Shown in pieces: positions 26,771 through 35,049 of a stretch of 64,000 bases of DNA (position 1 is the first letter of the stretch; every line of letters begins with the position of its first letter). A program made the position numbers and the translations under genes. This DNA is from Mycolicibacterium sp. S2-37 (GTDB lineage Bacteria > Actinomycetota > Actinomycetes > Mycobacteriales > Mycobacteriaceae): assembly GCF_017352375.1 (NCBI RefSeq), contig NZ_JAFEVR010000005.1, positions 62,001 through 126,000 on the forward strand. The letters run 5' to 3'. A model generated the notes under the pieces. The model searched no databases, was not told the DNA's origin, and saw only the letters and a list, made by a program, of their open reading frames with translations.

Positions 26771-28215
26771 TCGGCCGCCGGCGCCGGGTCCATCGCGGTG
26801 TCGACGGCGATCAGTTCGTCGGTCAGCCCGGCCGCCCTCCGGATCTCGGTCAGACCGTGCACCATGGCATCGGTCGCCTCGTGCACGTCATTGAAGGTCT
26901 GGTCATCGGAGAGCACCGAGATGTCGACCTGGTCCACGTAGCTCCACACCGTCATGTTGAAGGCGCTGCCCGCAGAAAGCACGCCGACCGAATAGATCTC
27001 GGTGACGGGGGCGCCGCCGAGGTGACCCCGTTCACGGGGGCCGAACACGCTGGACACCGCGACGTTCATCAATGCGTTGTGCTTCGCGTGCCGGGCCTGC
27101 CAGCGGAAGGCGGTCGGTGCCAGCGTGCTCGGCAGGTACGACATGATGCGACCCGGCAGACTGGGGCCGAGCAACTCGTTGCTCTCCTTGGCCCGCGCGG
27201 AGGCCAGCGCGGTCAGCCGCACCCGCTCCAGCGGATCGTCGATGTGCACCGGCAGCGAGACGGCCAGCCCGCTGATCTCGTTGCCGGTCACCCGGTCCGG
27301 TGACCGGTCGGTGCTCACCGGCACCGACGCCATGATCGGGCGGTCCGCGCGCCCGTCATAGCGCAGCAGCAGTTCCCGCAGCCCGCCCGCGGCCATCGCC
27401 AGCACGATGTCGTTGAACGTCACGCCGAGGTGCTTCGCCGTCTCCTTGACCTGCGCCAGCGACAGCGACGCGGTGGCGAACGTGCGACCGGGGGAGACCC
27501 GGTGATTGAGGAATGTGGGCGGGTTACGCAACATCTTGGCCATCTCGGGGTTCTCCGGACGCTCACGAGCCCGCTTCCTCAGCCGCATCGCACCCTTGGC
27601 GGCGTCGGAGGCGAGTCTGGGCAGCCCGGCGATCTGGTGCAGGTGGTCGCGTCCGGCCTCACGCAGCAGTTCTCGCTTCGTGGTCTCACCACAGGTGGGG
27701 AAGTGGTCCTGTTCCTGCTGGTCATCGCCTGCCAGATCCATCAGACGTGCGAGCAGATTGGCCGATGCCACGCCGTCGGCGAGCGTGTGGTGCACCTTCC
27801 CGATCAGCGCGAACCGGTCGTCGGCCATCCCTTCGGCGAAGTGGAACTCCCACAGCGGAAAGCGGCGGTCCAGCGGTGTGCTCGCGATGTCACCGATGAC
27901 GGCGTCGAGCTCGCGGCGCCCGCCGGGGCTCGGGACGCGCACCCGTCGCACGTGGTAGTCCAGGTCGACGTCGCAGTTCTCCATCCACATCGGGTGATGC
28001 AGCCGCAGCGGGATGTCGACGAGCCGGTACCTCAGGGGGTCGAGCAGATGCAGGCGGCGAGCGACGGTGCGGCGGAAGTCGTCGAAGGAGTACGGGTGGC
28101 CGTGAGTGTCGGCGAAGTCGGCGGCATTGACGATGGCCACCTTGAGCGTATGGGTGTGCAGATTGTCCGTCTCGCTGTACAGCAGCATGGCATCCATGCC
28201 GTTGAGCCGCTTCAC
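26767..28215 (-). CDS. wax ester synthase/diacylglycerol acyltransferase (WS/DGAT)
   Basis: A 482-residue bifunctional acyltransferase of the mycobacterial Tgs type that makes triacylglycerol or wax esters from acyl-CoA. KVHHTLADGVASANLL at about residue 135 is the HHxxxDG active-site motif. The N-terminal MKRLNGMDAMLLYSETDN, the FNDIVLAMAAGGLRELLL block and the SNVxG-like SSVFGPRERGHL segment complete the family signature. Normal length. It is transcribed toward fadD. Part of a lipid-storage module (acyltransferase, ligase, WS/DGAT) inside the catabolic cluster. Confidence 0.9.
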   Translation of the reverse strand: MKRLNGMDAMLLYSETDNLHTHTLKVAIVNAADFADTHGHPYSFDDFRRTVARRLHLLDPLRYRLVDIPLRLHHPMWMENCDVDLDYHVRRVRVPSPGGRRELDAVIGDIASTPLDRRFPLWEFHFAEGMADDRFALIGKVHHTLADGVASANLLARLMDLAGDDQQEQDHFPTCGETTKRELLREAGRDHLHQIAGLPRLASDAAKGAMRLRKRARERPENPEMAKMLRNPPTFLNHRVSPGRTFATASLSLAQVKETAKHLGVTFNDIVLAMAAGGLRELLLRYDGRADRPIMASVPVSTDRSPDRVTGNEISGLAVSLPVHIDDPLERVRLTALASARAKESNELLGPSLPGRIMSYLPSTLAPTAFRWQARHAKHNALMNVAVSSVFGPRERGHLGGAPVTEIYSVGVLSAGSAFNMTVWSYVDQVDISVLSDDQTFNDVHEATDAMVHGLTEIRRAAGLTDELIAVDTAMDPAPAAD

Positions 28216-28276
28216 GCCCCCACCTCCGTCGCCCGTGCGCGGTACGCATTCCCCCCGGGGGGTCTATGCAACCACC
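28216..28276. promoter_or_regulatory. spacer with a perfect CCCCCCGGGGGG palindrome
   Basis: The 61-nt gap upstream of the WS/DGAT gene has a perfect 12-bp palindrome at 28251-28262. It may be a regulator site in the WS/DGAT promoter or a feature of the 3' end of the upstream minus-strand gene. No poly-T follows it on either strand. Confidence 0.35.
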
Positions 28277-29590
28277 TCAGTTGGGCACGATGGGCGTTTC
28301 GGTGGGAGTGGTCGGGCCCAGGCAGCGATCGATGGTTCCTGCGAGGTCGTGGGTCCACCAGATGTCGAGGACGTTGACGAGCATCTGCAGCTGTGCCCGC
28401 ACCGGTTCGTGGTCACGCACGGCAGGGGCGTGACGGCCGGCGACCGGATCGGGTAGTCGGCTGCTGAGGAACGCCGGCGCTCCGAGGAGCCAGGTGACAC
28501 CCATGATCGCCGCATACAGCACGACGTGATCGGTGAGCTCCCGCGGATCCACCCGCGGCCCGCCGGCGCGCTGGAACTCGTCGGTGAAGACGGCGACGAG
28601 CTCGTCGAAGTGGTTGTCCCACAATTCGTTGCGTGCTCCGGACAATGCGCCCCAGATCGCCATCGCCACGTTCATCCGGCCGGCGCAGCCCCAGTCCAGC
28701 AGTCCGCACCCGAGCCCGCCGTCGGTCTGCCGCCAGAACCACGCGTTGTCCACGTTGGCGTTCCAGTGGCACAGCGCGATCAGCTCCGGGCGCGACGACA
28801 AGAATCGCCAGACGTCGGCCTCGCGCACGGCCAGCCGCGGAGCTTCAGCGGCCAGCCGTCGCAGGAACTGCGGTGAGCGGATCGACTCCGGCAGCAGCGC
28901 CGGCTGAGTCGCCGCGAAGTCGGCGTACCGCGCCACCTGGCGCTCGGCGCGCTGCGGCGTCACCCGTGGGCGCTCGCCGACCGAGGCGGCGGTCATGTCG
29001 GTGGGGAAGTGAGCGGTGAGGTCGGCGGGGAACCGTCCCGCACGGTCGGCGCCCGCCAGTCGCGCCACCGCCGAGAGCAGCGCGCGATAGTGTCCGGGGG
29101 CATCAGGCAGCGCATCGTCGAGGCACTTCGGGTGGTGGGGCTCGATCCCGTTGGCGCCGAACGGAATCCGCTCGGTGATCAGCACGCCGGTACCGGAGGC
29201 ATCGTCGTAGTCGGCGAACAGCGTCACCGGCACCGTGACGGGCAGTTCCACCGCGCGGGCGAGCGTGGCGAAATGGACCTCCGAGGCCATCTGGCTGCGG
29301 CCATGGTCACGGACGGGGTCGTCGAAGTCGCGGGAGAACTTGACGAAGAGCCGCTCGGGCAATCGTGCGTCGGCGTCGGCGTAGGACACCGACAGCGCCA
29401 GCTTGCGGCCGGTGCTGCCGCCGGGCCATTCGTCGGCCCGGCCGATCCCGGTGACCTTGTTGTCGCCACCCAGCGCCCCCCACGCGCGGAAGGCCTCGGT
29501 GAGGAACCGGGCGCCGCCGTCGATCAGGGCTTCGGCGTGCGCGGGGAACCGCAGCCCGGTGATGCCGCCGGCCACCCAGCCACCGGGCAC
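28277..29590 (-). CDS. phosphotransferase-fold (APH/ecdysteroid-kinase-like) protein with altered HGD motif
   Basis: About 437 residues with the aminoglycoside-phosphotransferase fold. An N-lobe VTGIGRADEWPG...KLALSV region precedes LFVKFSRDF with the ATP-binding Lys. The catalytic loop, normally HGDxxxxN, reads LCHWNANVDNAWF, so the catalytic Asp is Asn. The metal-binding Asp remains in CGLLDWG. The protein may be a non-catalytic or altered kinase. I placed the start at a GTG 5 nt after the upstream SDR stop; no good ribosome binding site is visible, so the start is uncertain. It forms an operon with the mycofactocin-type SDR. Convergent use with acyl-CoA enzymes is unproven. Confidence 0.7.
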   Translation of the reverse strand: MPGGWVAGGITGLRFPAHAEALIDGGARFLTEAFRAWGALGGDNKVTGIGRADEWPGGSTGRKLALSVSYADADARLPERLFVKFSRDFDDPVRDHGRSQMASEVHFATLARAVELPVTVPVTLFADYDDASGTGVLITERIPFGANGIEPHHPKCLDDALPDAPGHYRALLSAVARLAGADRAGRFPADLTAHFPTDMTAASVGERPRVTPQRAERQVARYADFAATQPALLPESIRSPQFLRRLAAEAPRLAVREADVWRFLSSRPELIALCHWNANVDNAWFWRQTDGGLGCGLLDWGCAGRMNVAMAIWGALSGARNELWDNHFDELVAVFTDEFQRAGGPRVDPRELTDHVVLYAAIMGVTWLLGAPAFLSSRLPDPVAGRHAPAVRDHEPVRAQLQMLVNVLDIWWTHDLAGTIDRCLGPTTPTETPIVPN

Positions 29591-29595
29591 TGCCG

Positions 29596-30432
29596 TTACT
29601 TCAGGCAGCTGCCGCCGTCGACCGGCAGCGTGACACCGGTGATGTAGCGGGCCTCGTCGGAGGCCAGGAACAGCACCGCGTTGGCGATGTCCTCGGGCTC
29701 GACCCAACCGATGGGCAGCGTGTGCATGAACTCGCCGACCACCTTCATATCGTCGGGACCCGGGTTCTCCAGGTCGGGGCGGAAGAGCTTCATCGTGCCC
29801 TCGTTCATGAACAGCGGGGTGTTCACGTTGGTCGGGTGCACCGAGTTGACGCGGATGTTCTTGGCGCCGAGTTCGACGGCGAACGTGCGCATCAGGCCGA
29901 CCACCCCGTGCTTGGCGGCGACGTAGTGGCCGGTGTGCGGGTAGGCCTTCAGCCCGCCGACCGAGCTCGTGAGGATGATCGACCCGCCGCGCTCGCCGGC
30001 GAGGATGTGCGGGACACCGGCTTTGACGGTCTTCCACACGCCACCGAGGTTGACGTCGATCATGTCGGTCCAGTCGCGCTCGCTGGTCTTGTCCAGGGTC
30101 TCCCCGCCATTGCCGATGCCGGCGTTGGCGACGATGATGTCGAGGCGGCCGAACTCCTCGACCCCGGCGTCGACGGCGGCCTTGAGCGCGTCGAAATCAC
30201 GGGTGTCGACCTCGGCGGTGTAGATGCGGGCACCGGCGTTCTTGACCAGATCCGCGGTCTCGGCCAGGTCCTCCGGGGTGGACAGCGGGATGCGGACACT
30301 GTCGATCTGCTTGCAGATGTCGACGGCGATGATGTCGGCGCCCTCCTGCGCCAGACGCACGGCATGGGCCCGGCCCTGTCCGCGTGCGGCTCCGGTAATG
30401 AAGGCGACCTTGCCTTCGACGCGTCCGGTCAT
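29596..30432 (-). CDS. mycofactocin-coupled short-chain dehydrogenase
   Basis: A 278-residue SDR of the mycofactocin-dependent subfamily. AFITGAARGQGRAHAVRLA near residue 11 and the insertion ADIIAVDICKQIDSV right after the second strand are the hallmark of that group, in which bound NAD is not exchanged and electrons leave through the peptide-derived redox carrier mycofactocin. TSSVGG and HYVAAKHG supply Ser and Tyr/Lys. It would oxidise an alcohol, as carveol-dehydrogenase-like members do. A palindrome of the GAGAAY-N3-RTTCTC type lies about 165 nt upstream. This gene is one of the best organism markers in the window. Confidence 0.88.
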   Translation of the reverse strand: MTGRVEGKVAFITGAARGQGRAHAVRLAQEGADIIAVDICKQIDSVRIPLSTPEDLAETADLVKNAGARIYTAEVDTRDFDALKAAVDAGVEEFGRLDIIVANAGIGNGGETLDKTSERDWTDMIDVNLGGVWKTVKAGVPHILAGERGGSIILTSSVGGLKAYPHTGHYVAAKHGVVGLMRTFAVELGAKNIRVNSVHPTNVNTPLFMNEGTMKLFRPDLENPGPDDMKVVGEFMHTLPIGWVEPEDIANAVLFLASDEARYITGVTLPVDGGSCLK

Positions 30433-30716
30433 GTCGGTACCTCAATTCGTCAGGCGGAGAATCGATTCGGCTCGACTCGAGGCCAAGCCGGGTGAGCGTC
30501 TCCGTCGATTGTTTTGGCGATTGCTCAGCACTCTGTCACCGGCGCACGAATGTGTCAATGCCACATGCGGATGGTGCGAATTAACCTCTTCGCTTAGAAG
30601 AACGTCATTCTCGACGATGAATACGAAAACAAGTACGACCCGGGGACGTGCGTCGACCGCCGAAGCGGGGAATGGAGCGGGGGCCGGGCGAGAACGGTGT
30701 TCTCATGCCGGTGCGG
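30433..30716. promoter_or_regulatory. 284-nt spacer with promoter of the SDR operon
   Basis: No credible gene is seen here. The stretch 30520-30640 is less GC-rich than the flanks and contains the operator-like site at 30598-30612. It separates the TetR gene from the SDR operon on the same strand and probably carries a separate SDR promoter. Confidence 0.5.
30598..30612. promoter_or_regulatory. operator candidate, AAGAAC-GTC-ATTCTC
   Basis: Matches the GAGAAY-N3-RTTCTC pattern seen at 31489-31505 and 40941-40957 with one mismatch (AAGAA in place of GAGAA) and the same spacing. It lies in the promoter region of the mycofactocin-type SDR gene. Confidence 0.55.
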
Positions 30717-31433
30717 TCAGCGGGCGAAGCCGTGAGCGACGAAGTCCCAGACCTCGTCGGCGGTGATGGGGTGGACGGAACCGTCGTCGGCCCCTCCGCT
30801 GGACTGCGCCACGAACATCACGGTCTGCATGGTCATCGCGGCCATCCGCTTGGGGTTGATGCCCTCGCGCAATTGGTCGGCGGCGTAGGCGTCCTCCATC
30901 AACTCGGTCAGGAGCGCGAGCAGCGGCGCGTGCGCGATCTTGACCTCGGAGGGATGCGATACGAGCAGGCGTGGCGCGAAGTCGGTGAAGAGGGGCCGCT
31001 TGGCGGCGGGATCGGGGCGGGAAGACTCGAACAGCAGCTGAATGGCCACTTTGAGGCGTTCGAGAGGGTCGGAGTGGCTGGCGGTCGCGGCGCGGATCTG
31101 ATCGGCCGACCGGCTCAGCGCGTCTTCGAAGAGGGCGAGCAGCAGCTCGTGTTTACCGTCGAACTGGAGATAGAAGCTGCGCAGCGATTGCCGGGAGCGG
31201 TCGACGACTTCCTGGACGGTGAAGTCGGTGCTGCCCTTCTCGATGATGATGGCCTGCGCGGCGTCGAGGAAGCGCTGCACGCGTTGAGCGGCGCGCAACT
31301 TCGCCGTCTTGATCGATCGTTCTACCGCCCGCTGCTTCCAGGCCGGCTCTTCGCTGGGGGTGCTCACCGGCTGCCCGCGGCCTGGCCGAGTGGGGAGAAC
31401 ATGGATGAACTGTACCGGAGAATGCCTGGGCAT
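30717..31433 (-). CDS. TetR-family regulator
   Basis: A 238-residue TetR protein with the DNA-binding domain at about residues 45-95 (RFLDAAQAIIIEKG, then FTVQEVVDRSRQSLRSFY, ending LQFDGKHELLLALFE). The first ~22 residues (MPRHSPVQFIHVLPTRPGRG) are poorly convincing; a GTG at 31367 gives a 216-residue version starting STPSEEP. Divergent from the acyl-CoA dehydrogenase at 31552, with a perfect TGAGAAT-N3-ATTCTCA palindrome between them, and the same site type occurs at two other promoters. It is therefore the leading candidate for a local master repressor. Its inducer is probably a pathway acyl-CoA (inference). Confidence 0.87.
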   Translation of the reverse strand: MPRHSPVQFIHVLPTRPGRGQPVSTPSEEPAWKQRAVERSIKTAKLRAAQRVQRFLDAAQAIIIEKGSTDFTVQEVVDRSRQSLRSFYLQFDGKHELLLALFEDALSRSADQIRAATASHSDPLERLKVAIQLLFESSRPDPAAKRPLFTDFAPRLLVSHPSEVKIAHAPLLALLTELMEDAYAADQLREGINPKRMAAMTMQTVMFVAQSSGGADDGSVHPITADEVWDFVAHGFAR

Positions 31434-31471
31434 CGTGGTGCTAGCCCCCCTCGCGGCCAGTGTGTCGGAGA

Positions 31472-31505
31472 TTGTAACTTCCTCATCGTGAGAATATTAT
31501 TCTCA
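31472..31505 (+). promoter_or_regulatory. promoter and operator of the acyl-CoA dehydrogenase operon
   Basis: TGAGAAT (31489-31495), ATT, ATTCTCA (31499-31505) is a perfect 17-bp palindrome with a 3-nt centre. A sigma-70-like -35 TTGTAA (31472-31477) is separated by 17 nt from a -10 TATTAT (31495-31500) that lies inside the palindrome. A bound repressor would block the promoter directly. Confidence 0.68.
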
Positions 31506-31551
31506 TAACGGGAATTAGAGAAGCCTTTCGTCGAGAACCGACTGGAGTGCC

Positions 31552-32739
31552 GTGCAACTCACCTTCGACCCTGACGTCGAGGCTTTCCGGGCAGAATTCG
31601 TCGAGTTCCTCGACGCGAACCTGCCCGACACCGCCGCTGCCGTGGAGCGCCCACGCTCGACCGCGCACCTACCGGACTGGACGCGTCGTTGGCAGCGGCT
31701 GCTGTTCGACAACGGCTGGCTGCTGCCGGGCCAACCGCCGGAATTCGGCGGCCGCGATGCGTCGATCCTGCAGCAGTACGTGCATCAGGTCGAACTGTCG
31801 CGCCGGCGGATCTACCAGAGCTTCAATCCGCAGGGCGTCGGCATCATCGCCGCATCGCTGATCTCGTTCGGTACCGCAGCCCAGCAGCAGCGGTGGGCGA
31901 TACCCATCCTGCGCGCGGATCTGACCGCGGCGCTGGGGATGAGTGAACCGGGCGCGGGATCGGATCTGGCGTCCTTGCGGACACGAGCGGTGCGCACGCG
32001 GGATGCCGACGGTGACCGCTACGTCGTCAACGGCCAGAAGGTGTGGACCTCCGGCGCGCACGACGCCGACGTGATCCTGACCTTCGTCCGCACCGATCCC
32101 GAGGCGGCCAAGCACCGCGGCATCAGCGTGCTGATGATCCCGACCGATCTTCCCGGCGTCGTGCGGCGGCCGTTCCCGTCGGCATGCGACCGCGACGACG
32201 TCGACTTCAACGAGGTCTTCTTCAACGACGTCGAGGTTCCCGCCGAGAACCTCGTCGGGCCGGAGAACGACGGCTGGCGGGTGGCCAACGGGTCACTCGG
32301 CCATGAGCGGAACATGCTGTGGCTGAGCTACGCCGACCGGCTCCAGGATCTGGTCGACGACTTCCGGCCACGGACCGCGCTCGATCGCGACCGCTACGCC
32401 ACGATGGCGATGGACGTCACTGCGCTGCGCCTGCTCGGATCGGTGGCGTTGTCGCGGGCGGCACGTGGCCAGGAGGACGCCGCAGCGCTGTCGGTGCTCA
32501 AGCTGTTCGGCTCGGAGACCGGGCAACTCGCGACCGAGCATGCGCTCTCTTCGGTCGGCGCCGAGGGACTGAGCCATCCGACGATCATCGGTCCGTGGAC
32601 GCCGCTGAACCTCGACGCGCACTCGTGCGGATGGTTCGAGCGATATCTGCGCAGCTTCGCAGGCACCATCGCCGGCGGCACATCGGAGATCCAGCGCAAC
32701 ATCATCGCCCAGCGGCTCCTCGGCCTACCCAGGAACTGA
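31552..32739 (+). CDS. acyl-CoA dehydrogenase
   Basis: A 395-residue FAD-dependent acyl-CoA dehydrogenase, catalysing alpha,beta-desaturation of an acyl-CoA. ALGMSEPGAGSDLASLRTRA (about residue 127) and YVVNGQKVWTSGAHDAD are the FAD/substrate blocks, and the C-terminal AGGTSEIQRNIIAQRLLGL closes the domain. GTG start with CTGGAG upstream. Followed by a crotonase gene 21 nt downstream, so desaturation and hydration are encoded together. The dehydrogenase lies downstream of the TGAGAAT palindrome and is probably derepressed by substrate. FadE subtype and chain preference unknown. Confidence 0.88.
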   Translation: MQLTFDPDVEAFRAEFVEFLDANLPDTAAAVERPRSTAHLPDWTRRWQRLLFDNGWLLPGQPPEFGGRDASILQQYVHQVELSRRRIYQSFNPQGVGIIAASLISFGTAAQQQRWAIPILRADLTAALGMSEPGAGSDLASLRTRAVRTRDADGDRYVVNGQKVWTSGAHDADVILTFVRTDPEAAKHRGISVLMIPTDLPGVVRRPFPSACDRDDVDFNEVFFNDVEVPAENLVGPENDGWRVANGSLGHERNMLWLSYADRLQDLVDDFRPRTALDRDRYATMAMDVTALRLLGSVALSRAARGQEDAAALSVLKLFGSETGQLATEHALSSVGAEGLSHPTIIGPWTPLNLDAHSCGWFERYLRSFAGTIAGGTSEIQRNIIAQRLLGLPRN

Positions 32740-32760
32740 ACACCACAGAAGAGAGCAAAC

Positions 32761-33543
32761 GTGTACATCGACTATGAAGTCGCGGACTCCATCGCGACGA
32801 TCTCGCTGAACCGGCCCGACGCGGCCAATGCGCAGAACACCGCGCTGCTCGACGAGCTCGATGCCGCCTGGACGCGTGCGGCCGAGGATCCTGAGGTCGT
32901 CGTGATCGTATTGCGTGCCAACGGGAAACACTTCTCCGCCGGACATGATCTGCGCAGCGGTGAACCCGTCCCGGACAAGGTCACCCTCGAGCTGATCATC
33001 GCCCACGAATCCAAGCGCTATCTGGAGTACACGCTGCGGTGGCGCAACGTCGGAAAACCGTCGATCGCCGCCGTGCAGGGCCGCTGCATCTCCGGCGGCC
33101 TGATGCTGTGCTGGCCGTGCGATCTGATCCTGGCAGCCGACGATGCGCTGTTCTCCGACCCGGTCGCTCTGATGGGTATCGGCGGTGTCGAATACCACGG
33201 TCACACTTGGGAACTCGGCCCGCGCAAAGCGAAGGAGATCCTGTTCACCGGGCGGCCGCTGACCGCCGAGGAGGCCGAGCGCACCGGGATGGTCAACCGG
33301 GTGGTGCCACGCGCCGACCTCGACGCCGAGACCCGCGCGCTGGCCGAACAGATCGCCACCATGCCGCCCTTTGCGCTGCGGCAGGCCAAGCGCGCAGTGA
33401 ACCAGACGCTCGACATCCAGGGCTTCTACGCGGCCATCCAGTCGGTGTTCGACATCCACCAGACCGGCCACGGCAACGCGCTCAGCGTCGGCGGCTGGCC
33501 GGTGCTGGTCAACCTCGACCAGATGAAGTCGAACGTCAAGTAG
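32761..33543 (+). CDS. enoyl-CoA hydratase
   Basis: A 260-residue crotonase, normal length. ATISLNRPDAANAQN starts the fold; FSAGHDLRSG and QGRCISGGLMLCWPCDL form the oxyanion hole, the second loop being CISGG. The HTWELGPRKAKEILFTGRPL segment matches the acyl-binding helices. It should hydrate the enoyl-CoA made by the upstream dehydrogenase. The glutamate pair of classical hydratases is not obvious by eye, so an isomerase or hydrolase activity remains possible. Confidence 0.84.
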   Translation: MYIDYEVADSIATISLNRPDAANAQNTALLDELDAAWTRAAEDPEVVVIVLRANGKHFSAGHDLRSGEPVPDKVTLELIIAHESKRYLEYTLRWRNVGKPSIAAVQGRCISGGLMLCWPCDLILAADDALFSDPVALMGIGGVEYHGHTWELGPRKAKEILFTGRPLTAEEAERTGMVNRVVPRADLDAETRALAEQIATMPPFALRQAKRAVNQTLDIQGFYAAIQSVFDIHQTGHGNALSVGGWPVLVNLDQMKSNVK

Positions 33544-33555
33544 AGACATTCGCCG

Positions 33556-35049
33556 GTGATTCGTCGCAGGCGGGTGTACGCCGGCCGACTGGCCGCCGAG
33601 TACGGCACCCGTCTGACGTTGGCGCACCTCACCGCGGCGGCCGCCGTCCTGGCGATCATCGTCGCGTTGTCCCGCAACACCATCGGCGACGCACGGCAAC
33701 TGCTGACGGCCACCAATCTGACCGCGTTCATCGTGCTGGTGACCGCGTCCGCCGCGGTGGACGGGGCAGTCGGCGCCATCGGCATGCGTCCGACGTTCAC
33801 ATGGTTCGCCGAGGGTGCGGTGCCGGCCCCGGACCAGCAGCGTGCGGCGCTACGGATCCCGGTTCGGCAGACTGCGGTCGAATTCGGCGTGTGGGTCGTC
33901 AGCGGTGCGGTGTTCATGGTGCTGAACCTCAACGCCCGTGGCGGCGTGGCCTATGTGATCGGCGGCGCGATCCTGTTCGGCGCGATGACGACGGCCTGCA
34001 TCGGCTACCTCATCACCGCCCGGACACTCCGTCCGATCATCTCTGCGGCGATGGCCGGTTCCACGGCGAAGATCTCGTTGCCCGGGGCGTTCGGTCGGCT
34101 CGTGTACGTGTGGGTGTTGTTCAGTGCCGTGCCGGGCGCAGGAATCGCGGTGATCGTGCTGGCGCGGACCAACGGATGGTTCCTGCACCGTTCGGCGCCG
34201 ATCGACACCCCCATCCTGGTGATGGTCGTGGTCTCACTGCTGCTGGGCTTCGGCGCGACGCTGCTCGTCGCGCGGTCCATCTCCGATCCCATCCGCGAAG
34301 TGGTCGTCGCGATGCGGGAATTGGGGCGGGGCAGAACAGACGTGACCGTGGCGGTGTACGAGCCGTCGGAGATCGGCCGGTTGCAGACGGGGTTCAACGC
34401 CATGGTCACCGGCCTGGCCGAGCGGGAACGGCTGCGCGAACTGTTCGGTCGTTACGTCGGAGTGGACGTCGCCCGGCATGCCCTGCAGGCACAGCCGTCG
34501 CTGCACGGTGACGTGCGGGAGGTCGCGGTGCTCTACGTCGATCTCATCGATTCCACCGCGATGGCCGCAGCGCGGAACCCCGACGAGGTGGCGCAGATCC
34601 TCAACGACTTCTTCGAGATCGTGGTCACCACGGTCGAGCAGTGCGACGGACTGATCAACAAGTTCCAGGGCGACGCCGTGCTCGCCGTCTTCGGCGCACC
34701 ACTGCGCCTCGACGATCCGGCCGCAGCGGCTCTGGCGGCGGCACGCACCCTCGGACCCCGGCTGCGGACGCTACCGGAGATCGACTTCGGCATCGGCGTC
34801 ACGTTCGGCGCGGTGTTCGCGGGCACCGTCGGAGCCGAGAACCGCTACGAGTACACCGTGATCGGCGATGCGGTCAACGAAGCCGCGCGATTGGCCGATC
34901 GCGCCAAGGAGCGCCCGGGCCGGGTCCTGTGCTCCACGACCGCGCTGCACCACGCCGGCGCCGGCGAACGTGGTCGATGGCGTCGTTGTGGCACGGCGAT
35001 GCTGCGGGGCCGGTCAGCGTCGACGGAAATGGCCGAACCGTCGGGCTAG
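33556..35049 (+). CDS. membrane class III adenylate cyclase with HAMP domain
   Basis: A 497-residue integral-membrane cyclase making cAMP from ATP. Six hydrophobic segments lie at roughly residues 18-41, 52-75, 110-130, 131-157, 185-206 and 219-243, then a HAMP domain (ARSISDPIREVVVAM to about 295) and a cytosolic cyclase domain. Metal-binding Asp residues are in VLYVDLIDSTAMA, the ATP-contacting Lys-Asp in NKFQGDAVLAVFGAP, and EYTVIGDAVNEAARL holds the transition-state Asn/Arg block. The architecture equals M. tuberculosis Rv1318c-Rv1320c/Rv3645 types. GTG start 12 nt after the crotonase gene. A signalling enzyme at the end of a beta-oxidation operon is unusual. The stop shares CTAG with the convergent gene. 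Confidence 0.9.
   Translation: MIRRRRVYAGRLAAEYGTRLTLAHLTAAAAVLAIIVALSRNTIGDARQLLTATNLTAFIVLVTASAAVDGAVGAIGMRPTFTWFAEGAVPAPDQQRAALRIPVRQTAVEFGVWVVSGAVFMVLNLNARGGVAYVIGGAILFGAMTTACIGYLITARTLRPIISAAMAGSTAKISLPGAFGRLVYVWVLFSAVPGAGIAVIVLARTNGWFLHRSAPIDTPILVMVVVSLLLGFGATLLVARSISDPIREVVVAMRELGRGRTDVTVAVYEPSEIGRLQTGFNAMVTGLAERERLRELFGRYVGVDVARHALQAQPSLHGDVREVAVLYVDLIDSTAMAAARNPDEVAQILNDFFEIVVTTVEQCDGLINKFQGDAVLAVFGAPLRLDDPAAAALAAARTLGPRLRTLPEIDFGIGVTFGAVFAGTVGAENRYEYTVIGDAVNEAARLADRAKERPGRVLCSTTALHHAGAGERGRWRRCGTAMLRGRSASTEMAEPSG

Noticed and set aside
30648..31508. A 286-codon plus-strand frame over the TetR gene
   Set aside because: The sense TetR HTH is clear and the antisense product has no recognisable fold. 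It also crosses the operator region.
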